From assembly GCF_011395035.1 (NCBI RefSeq), contig NZ_CP024768.1:124001-188000 (forward strand): a DNA stretch of 64,000 bases, written 5' to 3'. Source of the stretch: Pantoea cypripedii (GTDB lineage: Bacteria > Pseudomonadota > Gammaproteobacteria > Enterobacterales > Enterobacteriaceae). The translations under genes were made by a program, and so were the position numbers. Below the pieces are notes generated by a model. It worked only from the letters and a program-made list of their open reading frames with translations, ran no database searches and was not told where the DNA came from. This document shows, one piece after another, positions 16,543-25,778 of the stretch (its first letter is position 1; the number at the start of each line of letters is the position of its first letter).

Positions 16543-17676
16543 TTAGCCTCCCTGCTGATCAGCCGCAACCGCTGGCTGCGCCAGCAAATTACGCACGCGG
16601 GTCTGCATCAGTTTTTCCAGCAGTGGCTGGCTTTCCAGCGTGTCGGGCACATCCATGGAGATGCTCTGCTGGCTCAGTTCATCCAGTTGCTCAAGGAAGG
16701 CTTTGGTGGCGGCATCGTTGGTGTCGTACCAGGCGCGTACCCAGGTGGACACCGCATCAATCGACTGTTTATAAATTTCGTCCTGATGGCGTGGCACCGC
16801 CTGCGCGGCAATCAGCAGGCGTGAACGGATGTTTTCACGCAGATACACATCCTGATTAGGTGCCAGTAATGGCTGGGCGGTGTTATCACGACGGCGGATG
16901 GTGATGAAGTCATCCATAAAGTTGTGCCAGCTTTTCGCCAGGTTTTGTCGCCACTCATGCAGAGAACCGGAAAGCTCGCCACCATCGGCATCCATCGGTG
17001 AATCATCGCTGTCGTTATCGGCCAGACGCAGATTATCGACACCGTTCGACAGTTGATTCAGTTTGAGAATGATGCCGTCGTAATCGACCTGACTGACCGC
17101 CGACAGGGAACTGATATCCTGGGTCAGGGCGCGACGCACATTCATCACGCTGGGGTCGTTCATCTCGGCAAGGCTGGTGTCAGCACTTTTCAACAGGGCA
17201 GCCGCGGTGGTGACATCCTGATCGCTCCACAGCTTACGGCCCGCCAGTTTGACCAGATAGTCGGCCTGTGCCAGCAGCCAGGTGCGGGTGTCGTTACCCG
17301 AAATGGTGGCGACTTTTTGACGCAGCGCTTCAAGCTCCTTCGCGCTGGCATCCTGTTGATTACGCGCCTCCTGTAAAGCGCTGTTGGCGCTCTCCAGTTG
17401 CTGCGTCAGCTGTTGTTTATCGCTGCCCAGTTGCTGTTGCAGAGCACTCAGTTGCTCGTTCAGGTCCTGGTTAGTCTGAGCCTGTAAGTCGGCCTGGTGT
17501 TTCCCATTCAGGTAAAGTCCCGCGCCAATCGCCAGCGCAATCACAATCGCTACCGCACCCAGTACCTTGCCATCGCTTTTTTTATTGCGAGGCGGTTTAC
17601 CTGCCGGAGGTGTAGCGTTGTTACCCGCTGGGGTAGTTTCATCAACCATGGCGGAGGAGGCTTTTTGTTCCGTCAT
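16543..17676 (-). CDS. hemX: HemX, putative uroporphyrinogen III C-methyltransferase-like membrane protein
   Basis: Single-pass inner-membrane protein of the HemX family. It is often called a methyltransferase, but it lacks the SAM-binding core of CysG and the activity is not established. 377 residues (393 in E. coli). A Pro/Lys-rich cytoplasmic N-terminus precedes one helix at about 38-56 (VLGAVAIVIALAIGAGLYL), then a coiled coil rich in Gln (about 60-125) and a periplasmic domain with DTRTWLLAQADYLVKLA. Third gene of hemCDXY. Confidence 0.93.
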   Translation of the reverse strand: MTEQKASSAMVDETTPAGNNATPPAGKPPRNKKSDGKVLGAVAIVIALAIGAGLYLNGKHQADLQAQTNQDLNEQLSALQQQLGSDKQQLTQQLESANSALQEARNQQDASAKELEALRQKVATISGNDTRTWLLAQADYLVKLAGRKLWSDQDVTTAAALLKSADTSLAEMNDPSVMNVRRALTQDISSLSAVSQVDYDGIILKLNQLSNGVDNLRLADNDSDDSPMDADGGELSGSLHEWRQNLAKSWHNFMDDFITIRRRDNTAQPLLAPNQDVYLRENIRSRLLIAAQAVPRHQDEIYKQSIDAVSTWVRAWYDTNDAATKAFLEQLDELSQQSISMDVPDTLESQPLLEKLMQTRVRNLLAQPAVAADQQGG

Positions 17677-17699
17677 TGCGGCTCATCCCAATGTTAAGT

Positions 17700-18440
17700 T
17701 CAGCGTAACGCACGCAACAGCGCATCGTTATCGGCACCATCGGCTACATCGATGTCCTGCCAGCCCATGCTGGCTGCCAGGGTAGCCAAACGTTCACTGA
17801 CGACCAGCAGCCGACAGTGTAATAACCATTCCCGCCGATCGATTGGCGGAAACAGCCCAAACAGTTGTTGTAACATTTCGCCGCTGGTCACTACCAGCGT
17901 CGTAATCCCGCGATCGCGCCAGCGACGACCTTCAACCGCACCGTCATAATACTTTTCACAGCGCTGATAACATTCACAATAACGGACATCGACGCCGCGT
18001 TCCGTCAGGGTATCCGCCAGCAACTCGCGGCCTGGACTGCCGCGCAGAATTAAGGCGCGCTTGCCGCTGACTTTTTGCAGACGGTTCAGGCGCACCAGCT
18101 CTTCACTGGTTTCCCGCGCATGAGGATAGTCTACTTTCAGATTACTGACGGTATGCAGCGCCAGTGCGGTACTGCGACCAATAGCGTAATAATCGAGCTG
18201 AGTAGGCCAGGAGAAGCCCTGGCGCTGCAATGCGGGGTGAGCAAAGGTCACCACCTGTTGTGACAGCAAAAACACCAGGTCGTCTGGTTGCAGCTCAGAA
18301 AGTTGTTGTGGCAAATCATCGACATCGCGACCCGGCGTGAACTCAATCAGCGGCAGGCTCCACGCCAGTTTCCCCTGGGTTCGCAATCGCGCGACCAGTT
18401 CGCTGGCAGCAGGCTCGGGACGGGTCACGAGGATGGTCAT
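17700..18440 (-). CDS. hemD: Uroporphyrinogen-III synthase
   Basis: Closes hydroxymethylbilane to uroporphyrinogen III with inversion of ring D, the branch point to haem, sirohaem and cobalamin. 246 residues, as in E. coli. It starts MTILVTRPEPAASELVARL, with the two-domain HemD fold implied by similarity and the conserved LILRGSPGRELLADTLTERG and VVTSGEMLQQL stretches. Its ATG overlaps the hemC stop by 4 bp. Confidence 0.96.
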   Translation of the reverse strand: MTILVTRPEPAASELVARLRTQGKLAWSLPLIEFTPGRDVDDLPQQLSELQPDDLVFLLSQQVVTFAHPALQRQGFSWPTQLDYYAIGRSTALALHTVSNLKVDYPHARETSEELVRLNRLQKVSGKRALILRGSPGRELLADTLTERGVDVRYCECYQRCEKYYDGAVEGRRWRDRGITTLVVTSGEMLQQLFGLFPPIDRREWLLHCRLLVVSERLATLAASMGWQDIDVADGADNDALLRALR

Positions 18441-19381
18441 GCGGGCGGCTGTCCCTGATAGACCTCACGCAGAATGTCGCGCGCGCCATTTTCCAGCAGT
18501 TCTTCAGCCAGAGAAATGCCCATCTGTTCGGCCTGAGTGCGTGGACCACGGCGTTCACCGGTGATCATCTGGCTGCCATCGGGCGAGCCGACCAGACCGC
18601 GTAACCACAGCTGATCGCCTTCTTCCAGCACGGCAAAGCTGCCAATCGGTACCTGGCAACCGCCTTCGAGACGGGTATTCATCGCCCGCTCGGCGCGCAC
18701 GCAAACGGCGGTATCGCCGTCATTTAGCGCCTGCAGCAGGGTGATGAGTTCGGCATCGTCGAGACGACATTCAATGCCGACCGCGCCCTGGCCTACGGCG
18801 GGTAACGACAGCTCCGCTGGTAAAGCCAGACGGATGCGTTCTTCCAGGCCGAGGCGTTTCAGTCCGGCCGCGGCGAGGATAATCGCATCATATTCACCGG
18901 CATCCAGTTTGCCCAGGCGGGTACCCACGTTGCCGCGCAGTGAGCGAATCACCAGGTCGGGACGGCGAGCGCTGAGCTGGCATTGACGACGCAAGCTGGA
19001 AGTACCGACCACCGCGCCCTGCGGCAGGGCATCGATTGAGTCGTAATGATTTGAGACGAAGGCATCGCGCGGATCCTCGCGCTCGCAGATGGTGACCAGG
19101 CCGAGTCCTTCAGGGAAATCCACCGGCACATCCTTCATAGAATGCACGGCGAGGTCGGCGCGGTTTTCCAGCATCGCCAGTTCCAGTTCCTTGACGAAAA
19201 GTCCTTTCCCGCCCACTTTAGCCAGCGGCGTATCAAGGATGACATCACCTTTGGTGACCATCGGAACCAGTTCCACGCGCAGGCCCGGGTGGGCTGCCAT
19301 CAGGCGCTGCTGGACATATTGTGCCTGCCAAAGCGCCAGGGGACTTTGTCTTGTAGCAATTCTGAAAATTTTGTCTAACAT
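18437..19381 (-). CDS. hemC: Hydroxymethylbilane synthase (porphobilinogen deaminase)
   Basis: Polymerises four porphobilinogens to hydroxymethylbilane in the cytosol. 314 residues. The dipyrromethane-cofactor cysteine is C242 in GGCQVPIGSF, and the active-site HSMKDVP, GTSSLRRQ and RSLRGNVGTRL motifs are intact. First gene of hemCDXY, divergent from cyaA across a 283-bp control region. Confidence 0.97.
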   Translation of the reverse strand: MLDKIFRIATRQSPLALWQAQYVQQRLMAAHPGLRVELVPMVTKGDVILDTPLAKVGGKGLFVKELELAMLENRADLAVHSMKDVPVDFPEGLGLVTICEREDPRDAFVSNHYDSIDALPQGAVVGTSSLRRQCQLSARRPDLVIRSLRGNVGTRLGKLDAGEYDAIILAAAGLKRLGLEERIRLALPAELSLPAVGQGAVGIECRLDDAELITLLQALNDGDTAVCVRAERAMNTRLEGGCQVPIGSFAVLEEGDQLWLRGLVGSPDGSQMITGERRGPRTQAEQMGISLAEELLENGARDILREVYQGQPPA

Positions 19382-19554
19382 GCTGTTAACCGTTTTGATC
19401 GTTCACCGAATATCCTATCATCGATGGGGGAATGCTGTCAGATTTCACCGTGATGTCCGGGAAACATTCTGTGGTCTTAGTCCGAAAACACAGAGTAGAG
19501 TTCGGAACGTGCTAAACTGTTAAGTAGCGCAACTTTCTTTACGGTCAATCTGCC

Positions 19555-19576
19555 AGGTGTTAGATTGATCACGTTT
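19555..19576 (+). promoter_or_regulatory. CRP site at the cyaA promoter
   Basis: A 22-bp CRP-type site (AGGTGTTAGA followed by TTGATCACGTTT) differs by one base from the CRP site I recall overlapping the E. coli cyaA P2 promoter. There cAMP-CRP represses cyaA, giving feedback control of cAMP synthesis. It lies 88 bp before the TTG start; the rest of the 283-bp hemC-cyaA gap shows no gene. Confidence 0.8.
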
Positions 19577-19664
19577 CCAGCAATAATTTGCCCGACATCT
19601 TTATTATTAAGTGGCAGATTTCGGAAACAGGGTGCTTAACACTGGGACAATCAGGCGAAACGTC

Positions 19665-22223
19665 TTGTACCTCTACATTGAGACACTGAAACAGAGACTG
19701 GATGCTATCAACCAGCTGCGCGTTGACCGCGCGCTGGCTGCGATGGGACCTGCTTTCCAGCACGTCTACAGTCTGCTGCCAACATTACTGCATTATCATC
19801 ATCCGCTGATGCCGGGTTACCTTGAGGGTAACGTTCCACATGGCATCAGCTTTTACACGCCTGATGAAAACCAGCAGCAGCTGTTGCAGGAGCTGGCTGG
19901 CCGTCAGCCGCTGAATCTCAGCACTGATGCCAAAGGCGAAATGCCGATCACCGGCATCTATTCAATGGGCAGCACCTCTTCAGTCGGTCAGAACAGCGTT
20001 TCCGATCTTGATATCTGGGTGTGCCACCAATCCTGGCTGGATAATGAAGAACGCCTCAACCTGCAACGTAAATGTACGTTGTTGCAGAAGTGGTGTGTCT
20101 CCATGGGGGTGGAAGTCAGCTTCTTCCTGATTGATGAGAACCGTTTCCGTCATAACGAAAGCGGCAGCCTCGGCGCGGAAGATTGCGGCTCGACCCAACA
20201 TATTTTGCTGCTGGATGAGTTTTACCGTACTGCCGTGCGTATGGCGGGTAAACGCATTCTGTGGAACATGGTGCCCGGCGAAGAGGAGCACCATTATGAT
20301 GATTACGTCATGTCGCTTTACGCGCAGGGCGTCCTGACGCCGAACGAATGGCTCGATCTCGGTGGTCTCGGCACGCTGTCAGCGGAAGAATACTTCGGTG
20401 CCAGCCTGTGGCAGCTGTATAAAAGCATCGACTCTCCTTACAAAGCGGTGCTGAAAACCCTGCTGCTGGAAGCCTACAGCTGGGAATATCCAGATACCCA
20501 ACTGCTGGCGATGGATATCAAGCAACGCCTGCACGATGGCGAAATCGTCTGCTTCGGCCTTGATCCCTACTGCATGATGCTGGAACGCGTGACGCGTTAC
20601 CTTACCAGCATTGACGATCTGGCACGTCTTGACCTGGTGCGTCGCTGCTTCTACCTGAAAGTCTGTGAAAAACTCTCCAGCGAAGAAAACCATCATCGCT
20701 CGGGTTGGCGGCGTGAAATTTTATCGCAGCTGGTGCGTGAATGGGACTGGGATGATGAGAAGCTGGCCGTGCTGGATAACCGCGCGCAGTGGAAAATCGA
20801 ACGCGTGCGTGAAGCGCACAATGAATTGCTGGATGCGATGATGCAAAGCTATCGCAACCTGATCCGTTTTGCTCGTCGTAACAATTTAAGCGTCAGCGCC
20901 AGCCCGCAGGATATCGGTGTGCTGACGCGTAAACTGTATGCCGCGTTTGAAGCGCTGCCGGGTAAAGTGACCCTGGTTAACCCGCAGATTTCCCCGGACC
21001 TGTCAGAACAAAATCTGACCTTTATTCATGTCCCGGCGGGGCGCGCCAATCGTGCGGGCTGGTACTTATATAACCAGTCGCCAGATATGAGCTCCATCAT
21101 CAGCCATCAGCCGCTGGAATATAACCGTTACCTGAACAAGCTGGTGGCGTGGGCGTGGTTCAACGGCCTGCTGACCAGCAAAACGCGTCTGCATATCAAA
21201 GGCAACGAATTCTGTGATCTGCCGCGTTTGCAGGAACTGGTGAATGATGTCTCGCATCATTTCCCGCTGCGCGTACCGGCACCGACGCCGAAAGCGCTCT
21301 ACAGTCCGTGTGAAATTCGTCACCTGGCGATTATCGTCAATCTCGAACATGATCCCACCTCCGCGTTCCGCAATCAGGTGGTGCATTTTGATTTCCGTAA
21401 ACTGGATGTGTTCAGTTTCGGTCAGCAGCAGCAATGCCTGATTGGCAGCATCGATCTGCTGTACCGTAATTCGTGGAACGAGGTGCGTACCCTGCATTTC
21501 AGCGGTGAGCAGGCGATGATCGAAGCCCTGAAAACCATTCTCGGTAAAATGCATCAGGATGCGGCCCCACCGGATACGGTGGAAGTGTTCTGCTACAGCC
21601 AGCATCTGCGCGGCCTGATTCGTACCCGTGTCCAGCAGCTGGTATCGGAATGCATTGAACTGCGTCTCTCCAGTACGCGTCAGGAGCCAGGCCGCTTCAA
21701 AGCGTTGCGCATGGCCGGACAAACCTGGGGACTGTTCTTCGAACGCATGAGCGTGTCGGTGCAGAAACTGGAAAACGCCGTTGAATTCTATGGCGCGATT
21801 TCCAACAACAAGCTGCACGGCCTGTCTATCAAGGTGGAGTCGAACCAGACGCCGCTGCCGCCCGTGGTGAATGGCTATGCCAGCGAAGGCATCATCCAGT
21901 TCTTCTTCGAAGACACCAATGATGACCGTGGCTTTAACATTTATATCCTTGATGAAAGCAATCGCGTTGAGGTGTATCACCATTGCGAAGGCAGCAAAGA
22001 GGAACTGGTGCGTGACGTCAGCCGTTTTTATTCGTCATCGCATGACCGCTTTACCTACGGCTCCAGTTTTATCAATTTCAACCTGCCGCAGTTTTATCAA
22101 ATTGTGAATACCGGCGATCGTTTTCAGGTGATCCCGTTCCGCAGCCAGACCCTGACGCAGCTTTGCGCCACTCAGCCTGACAACGACAACGGCGATTTCC
22201 AGCCACGCTACCAAATGCACTGA
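19665..22223 (+). CDS. cyaA: Adenylate cyclase, class I
   Basis: Makes cAMP for the CRP regulon. TTG 19665 is the chosen start (MYLYIETLKQRLDAINQLRVD), as in E. coli, where the weak UUG limits expression; the frame is open further upstream, but conservation begins here. AGGCGA precedes it. 852 residues (848 in E. coli). The N-terminal catalytic half contains GSTSSVGQNSVSDLDIWVCH, a nucleotidyltransferase-like motif; the C-terminal half is the glucose/PTS-responsive regulatory region. No cyaY gene follows, unlike in E. coli. Confidence 0.97.
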   Translation: MYLYIETLKQRLDAINQLRVDRALAAMGPAFQHVYSLLPTLLHYHHPLMPGYLEGNVPHGISFYTPDENQQQLLQELAGRQPLNLSTDAKGEMPITGIYSMGSTSSVGQNSVSDLDIWVCHQSWLDNEERLNLQRKCTLLQKWCVSMGVEVSFFLIDENRFRHNESGSLGAEDCGSTQHILLLDEFYRTAVRMAGKRILWNMVPGEEEHHYDDYVMSLYAQGVLTPNEWLDLGGLGTLSAEEYFGASLWQLYKSIDSPYKAVLKTLLLEAYSWEYPDTQLLAMDIKQRLHDGEIVCFGLDPYCMMLERVTRYLTSIDDLARLDLVRRCFYLKVCEKLSSEENHHRSGWRREILSQLVREWDWDDEKLAVLDNRAQWKIERVREAHNELLDAMMQSYRNLIRFARRNNLSVSASPQDIGVLTRKLYAAFEALPGKVTLVNPQISPDLSEQNLTFIHVPAGRANRAGWYLYNQSPDMSSIISHQPLEYNRYLNKLVAWAWFNGLLTSKTRLHIKGNEFCDLPRLQELVNDVSHHFPLRVPAPTPKALYSPCEIRHLAIIVNLEHDPTSAFRNQVVHFDFRKLDVFSFGQQQQCLIGSIDLLYRNSWNEVRTLHFSGEQAMIEALKTILGKMHQDAAPPDTVEVFCYSQHLRGLIRTRVQQLVSECIELRLSSTRQEPGRFKALRMAGQTWGLFFERMSVSVQKLENAVEFYGAISNNKLHGLSIKVESNQTPLPPVVNGYASEGIIQFFFEDTNDDRGFNIYILDESNRVEVYHHCEGSKEELVRDVSRFYSSSHDRFTYGSSFINFNLPQFYQIVNTGDRFQVIPFRSQTLTQLCATQPDNDNGDFQPRYQMH

Positions 22224-22344
22224 TCCTGCCCGCCCGCGCGTGGCAGGTGTCAGACCTGTAACGCGATTGCGGGTATTTCCTGTTGCTTTTACAACGTCAA
22301 CTGCGATGATAAGCATCCAGGCAAGGACAGAAAGAGCAGACAGA

Positions 22345-22548
22345 ATGAGACAATTGATAAGTCAACTGGGTATGGCGCTGGCACTGGTCAGCCTGGTGGG
22401 CTGTGGACTGAAAGGACCGCTGTATTTCCCGCCCAAAGATCAGCCGCAAAAGACCAACACGCAGGTGACTGAGCAGCAGCAGAAAGCCGCGAAATCGGCG
22501 GATGTGGGTGGTTTGGTGACCAGTAACTCAGGCACACTGGGGAACTAA
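22345..22548 (+). CDS. lptM: Small lipoprotein LptM (YifL)
   Basis: 67-residue lipoprotein that mimics LPS and helps oxidative assembly of the LptD/LptE translocon at the outer membrane. Signal peptide of 19 residues with lipobox LVGC, Cys20 being the lipidated residue. The conserved head CGLKGPLYFPPK follows, then a Gln/Lys/Ser-rich low-complexity tail. Same length as E. coli LptM and in the same place, 30 bp before dapF. Confidence 0.93.
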   Translation: MRQLISQLGMALALVSLVGCGLKGPLYFPPKDQPQKTNTQVTEQQQKAAKSADVGGLVTSNSGTLGN

Positions 22549-22578
22549 TCTCCTATGAGCAATCCGGCGGAGCAGAAA

Positions 22579-23403
22579 ATGCAGTTCTCGAAAATGCACG
22601 GCCTCGGCAACGATTTCATGGTTGTGGACGCCGTGACGCAAAACGTCTTTTTTTCGCCGGAGCTGATTCGCCGTCTGGCGGATCGCCACCTGGGGATCGG
22701 TTTCGATCAACTGCTGATCGTTGAACCACCCTACGATCCGGATCTTGATTTCCACTATCGTATTTTCAACGCCGACGGCAGTGAAGTGGCGCAGTGCGGC
22801 AATGGCGCGCGCTGCTTTGCTCGCTTTGTCCGGCTGAAAGGTTTGACCAACAAAAGCGACATTCGCGTCAGTACGCAAACGGGCCGCATGGTGCTAAGCG
22901 TCACCAATGATGAACTGGTGCGCGTTAACATGGGTGAACCCAACTTCGAACCGCAGCAGGTGCCTTTCCGCGCCAACAAAGCCGAGAATCTTTATCTGCT
23001 GCGCGTTGCGGATCAAACGGTAATGTTTGGTGCTGTCTCCATGGGTAACCCGCATTGCGTCATTCAGGTTGAAAGCGTGAAAACCGCGCCGGTGGAAACG
23101 CTGGGCCCGGTTCTGGAAAGCCATGAGCGTTTCCCGGAACGCGTGAACGTCGGCTTTATGGAAGTGGTCAATCCGGAACACATTCGTCTGCGCGTGTATG
23201 AACGCGGCGCGGGTGAAACGCAGGCATGCGGCAGTGGCGCTTGCGCAGCTGTTGCCTGTGGTATTCAGCAGGGCATTCTGGCGGAAAAAGTCCGCGTCGA
23301 TCTGCCCGGTGGAACGCTGCATATTGCCTGGAAAGGGGCCGGTCAGCCGCTGTTTATGACCGGGCCAGCCACACACGTCTACGATGGGTTTATTCATCTA
23401 TGA
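22579..23403 (+). CDS. dapF: Diaminopimelate epimerase
   Basis: Cofactor-independent epimerase converting LL- to meso-DAP for lysine and peptidoglycan. ATG 22579 (MQFSKMHGLGNDF) is preferred over the in-frame ATG 22555: GGCGGAG lies just before it, and it gives the family length of 274. Catalytic cysteines are in CGNGAR (Cys73) and CGSGAC (Cys217). The stop overlaps the yigA start by 4 bp. Confidence 0.97.
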   Translation: MQFSKMHGLGNDFMVVDAVTQNVFFSPELIRRLADRHLGIGFDQLLIVEPPYDPDLDFHYRIFNADGSEVAQCGNGARCFARFVRLKGLTNKSDIRVSTQTGRMVLSVTNDELVRVNMGEPNFEPQQVPFRANKAENLYLLRVADQTVMFGAVSMGNPHCVIQVESVKTAPVETLGPVLESHERFPERVNVGFMEVVNPEHIRLRVYERGAGETQACGSGACAAVACGIQQGILAEKVRVDLPGGTLHIAWKGAGQPLFMTGPATHVYDGFIHL

Positions 23404-24104
23404 AAAATGTCGAAGAGCAGACCGACAGCGCGGTGCTGCTGGACGATCAGGCGGTTAGCGCGTATCTGCGTCAGAACCCCGATTTCTTTATTCGCAATGC
23501 GCGCCAGGTCGAACAGATGATGGTGCCGCATCCGGTACGCGGCAGCGTGTCGCTTGTCGAGTGGCATATGGCGCGGCAACGCAACCATATCCAGCAGCTG
23601 GAAGAGGAGATCACTTTGTTGATGGAACAGGCGACCGCCAACCATCAGCTGTTTGATCGCCTGTTGTCGTTGCAGGGCCATCTGGCCACTGCCGATAGCC
23701 TGCAGGATATGTTGACCCGTCTGCATCGCTGGGCGCGCGATCTGGGCCTTGCGGGGGCCAATGTAAGGCTGTTTAACGATAAATGGCACATTGGCGCGCC
23801 GTCCGATTTCACCCAACTGGGCCTGTCGCGCCAGGCGTTTGAGCCATTACGGATTCAGCGCTTCGGTAATGAACAGCATTATCTTGGTCACCTGAATGGT
23901 CCTGAATTGCTGTTGCTGTTGCCGCAGGCAAAAGCCATCGGCTCGGTAGCCATGTCGCTGATGGGCGATCGTGGTGAGCTGGGCGTATTAATCTTCAGCA
24001 GCCGTGACAACCAGCATTATCAGGCTGGGATGGGGACGCTGCTGCTGCAACATCTGGCGCTGATGCTGCCGGAATTGTTGTCACGCTGGGTAGAGCGTGC
24101 ATGA
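23400..24104 (+). CDS. yigA: DUF484 protein YigA
   Basis: Cytoplasmic 234-residue protein of unknown function, DUF484 family (GAF-like fold). The N-terminal part has LRQNPDFFIRNARQVEQM and PHPVRGSVSLVEWHMARQRNH, then a helix (about 62-90) and a GAF-like domain ending LLQHLALMLPELLSRWVERA. ATGA overlaps on both sides join it to dapF and xerC, so co-translation with a recombinase is conserved, but its role is not known to me. Confidence 0.92.
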   Translation: MKNVEEQTDSAVLLDDQAVSAYLRQNPDFFIRNARQVEQMMVPHPVRGSVSLVEWHMARQRNHIQQLEEEITLLMEQATANHQLFDRLLSLQGHLATADSLQDMLTRLHRWARDLGLAGANVRLFNDKWHIGAPSDFTQLGLSRQAFEPLRIQRFGNEQHYLGHLNGPELLLLLPQAKAIGSVAMSLMGDRGELGVLIFSSRDNQHYQAGMGTLLLQHLALMLPELLSRWVERA

Positions 24105-25009
24105 GTAGCGATAGTCCGCTGCTGCCTGCCGTCGAGGGCTTTCTGCGTTATCTGAAAGTGGAGCGCCAGCTCAGCCCGTTAACGCAGGAAAATTATGCGC
24201 GTCAGCTTCAGGTGATTATCAGCCAGGCCGATGAAATGAAAATCACCGCCTGGAGCCAGCTGGAACCGGCGCAGGTGCGCAACATCGCCGCCCGCAGCCG
24301 ACGCGCGGGTTTAGGCCCGAGCAGCCTGGCGTTACGCATGTCGGCGCTGCGCAGCTTTCTTGACTGGCAGGTCCGACAGGGCCAGTTAAGCGGCAATCCG
24401 GCGAAAGGGATCACCACCCCGCGTAATGCGCGCCATCTGCCGAAAAATATGGATGTCGATGAGGTTAACCAGTTGCTGGAAATTGACCTCAACGATCCGC
24501 TGGCGGTGCGCGATCGCGCCATGCTGGAAACCATGTACGGCGGCGGATTGCGTCTGTCGGAACTGGTGAATATGGATCTGCGCCATCTTGATCTGGACGG
24601 CGGTGAAGTCCGGGTGATGGGTAAAGGCAGCAAAGAGCGCCAGGTACCGATTGGTGGCACCGCCGTGACCTGGCTGAAGCACTGGCTGCCGCTGCGCGAC
24701 AGCTTTGCGCCGCAGGATGATGCCGTGTTTGTCTCCAATCGTGGCAGCCGTATTTCTGCGCGTAACGTACAGAAACGCTTCGCCGAATGGGGCATTAAAC
24801 AGGGCGTTGCCAGCCATATCCATCCGCATAAACTGCGTCACTCCTTTGCTACCCATTTGCTGGAATCGAGCGGCGATTTACGCGCGGTGCAGGAGCTGCT
24901 CGGTCACGCCAATCTCTCGACCACGCAAATCTATACCCATCTTGATTTCCAGCATCTGGCAACGGTGTACGATTCAGCACATCCGCGTGCCAAACGAGGA
25001 AAGTCGTAA
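24101..25009 (+). CDS. xerC: Tyrosine recombinase XerC
   Basis: With XerD resolves chromosome dimers at dif under FtsK control. 302 residues (298 in E. coli). An N-terminal SAM-like core-binding domain (about 5-95) precedes the catalytic domain with GGGLRLSEL (Arg), GKGSKERQVPI (Lys), HPHKLRHSFATHL (His/Arg) and LGHANLSTTQIYTH (His and nucleophilic Tyr). Overlaps yigA by 4 bp and yigB by 1 bp. Confidence 0.97.
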   Translation: MSSDSPLLPAVEGFLRYLKVERQLSPLTQENYARQLQVIISQADEMKITAWSQLEPAQVRNIAARSRRAGLGPSSLALRMSALRSFLDWQVRQGQLSGNPAKGITTPRNARHLPKNMDVDEVNQLLEIDLNDPLAVRDRAMLETMYGGGLRLSELVNMDLRHLDLDGGEVRVMGKGSKERQVPIGGTAVTWLKHWLPLRDSFAPQDDAVFVSNRGSRISARNVQKRFAEWGIKQGVASHIHPHKLRHSFATHLLESSGDLRAVQELLGHANLSTTQIYTHLDFQHLATVYDSAHPRAKRGKS

Positions 25010-25725
25010 TGAAGTTTTATCGTCCGCTGCGTCAGATCAAAGCGATCACCTTTGATCTCGACGACACCTTATATGACAACCATCCGGTGATCCGCAAAAC
25101 CACCGCCGAATCTCATGCCGCATTGCAGGCTTATCACCCGGCATTGGGCGACTTCACCCCGGCTGATTACCAGGCGCTGCGTGATGAATTGCTGGTACGC
25201 GAGCCGGAGATTTATCACGATGTGTCCGAATGGCGTCGTCGCTCGGTAGAACTGGCGTTGATCAATGTGGGCCTCTCCACTGCCGAGGCTACCGCCGGGG
25301 CCAGTGAAGTGATGAGCGTATTTCATCGCTGGCGTAGTGAGGTCGACATGCCGGAAGAGACGCATGCGACATTGACCGCGCTGGGCCAAAAAGTCCCGCT
25401 GGTGGCGATCACCAACGGCAATGCGAATCCGGAAAAACTCGGACTCTCCTGCTACTTTGAATTCGCGCTGCGCGCCGGGCCTCATGGTCGCGCCAAGCCG
25501 TGGCAGGATATGTATCATCTCGCCTCAGAGCGCCTGGGCATTGCGCCGGAGCATATTCTGCATGTTGGCGACGATCTCACCACCGATGTGGCCGGTTCAC
25601 TACGCGCCGGGATGCAGGCCTGCTGGATTAACCTGCGTGACGGCAATCTGATGCAGATTGACGATGCGCGCCTGTTGCCGCACGTTGAAATTTCGCAGTT
25701 GGCATCACTGACCTCGCTGCTATAA
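25009..25725 (+). CDS. yigB: HAD phosphatase YigB
   Basis: Haloacid-dehalogenase phosphatase; the E. coli protein dephosphorylates 5-amino-6-(5-phosphoribitylamino)uracil in riboflavin synthesis. 238 residues, same length as E. coli. Motif I FDLDDTLYDN (Asp nucleophile and Asp+2), motif II AITNGN and motif IV HVGDDLTTDV are present. The start overlaps the xerC stop (TAATG). The uvrD promoter begins inside its 3' end. Confidence 0.94.
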   Translation: MKFYRPLRQIKAITFDLDDTLYDNHPVIRKTTAESHAALQAYHPALGDFTPADYQALRDELLVREPEIYHDVSEWRRRSVELALINVGLSTAEATAGASEVMSVFHRWRSEVDMPEETHATLTALGQKVPLVAITNGNANPEKLGLSCYFEFALRAGPHGRAKPWQDMYHLASERLGIAPEHILHVGDDLTTDVAGSLRAGMQACWINLRDGNLMQIDDARLLPHVEISQLASLTSLL

Positions 25726-25726
25726 T
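25699..25726 (+). promoter_or_regulatory. Promoter of uvrD
   Basis: TTGGCA (25699-25704), a 16-bp spacer and a perfect TATAAT (25721-25726), partly within the end of yigB. The expected start near 25733 falls inside the LexA box. Confidence 0.85.
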
Positions 25727-25728
25727 GG

Positions 25729-25744
25729 CTGTATATTTACCCAG
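25729..25744 (+). promoter_or_regulatory. LexA (SOS) box of uvrD
   Basis: CTGTATATTTACCCAG fits CTG-N10-CAG and is nearly identical to the known E. coli uvrD SOS box. It covers the transcription start, so LexA would block initiation until DNA damage. Confidence 0.9.
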
Positions 25745-25778
25745 CTATTGGGTGATCTTCCTTTTTTAAACGGTGCTT

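Noticed and set aside
15416..16546. 376-codon plus-strand frame opposite hemY
   Set aside because: Complete antisense overlap with hemY, which has a clear family match; no ribosome-binding site.
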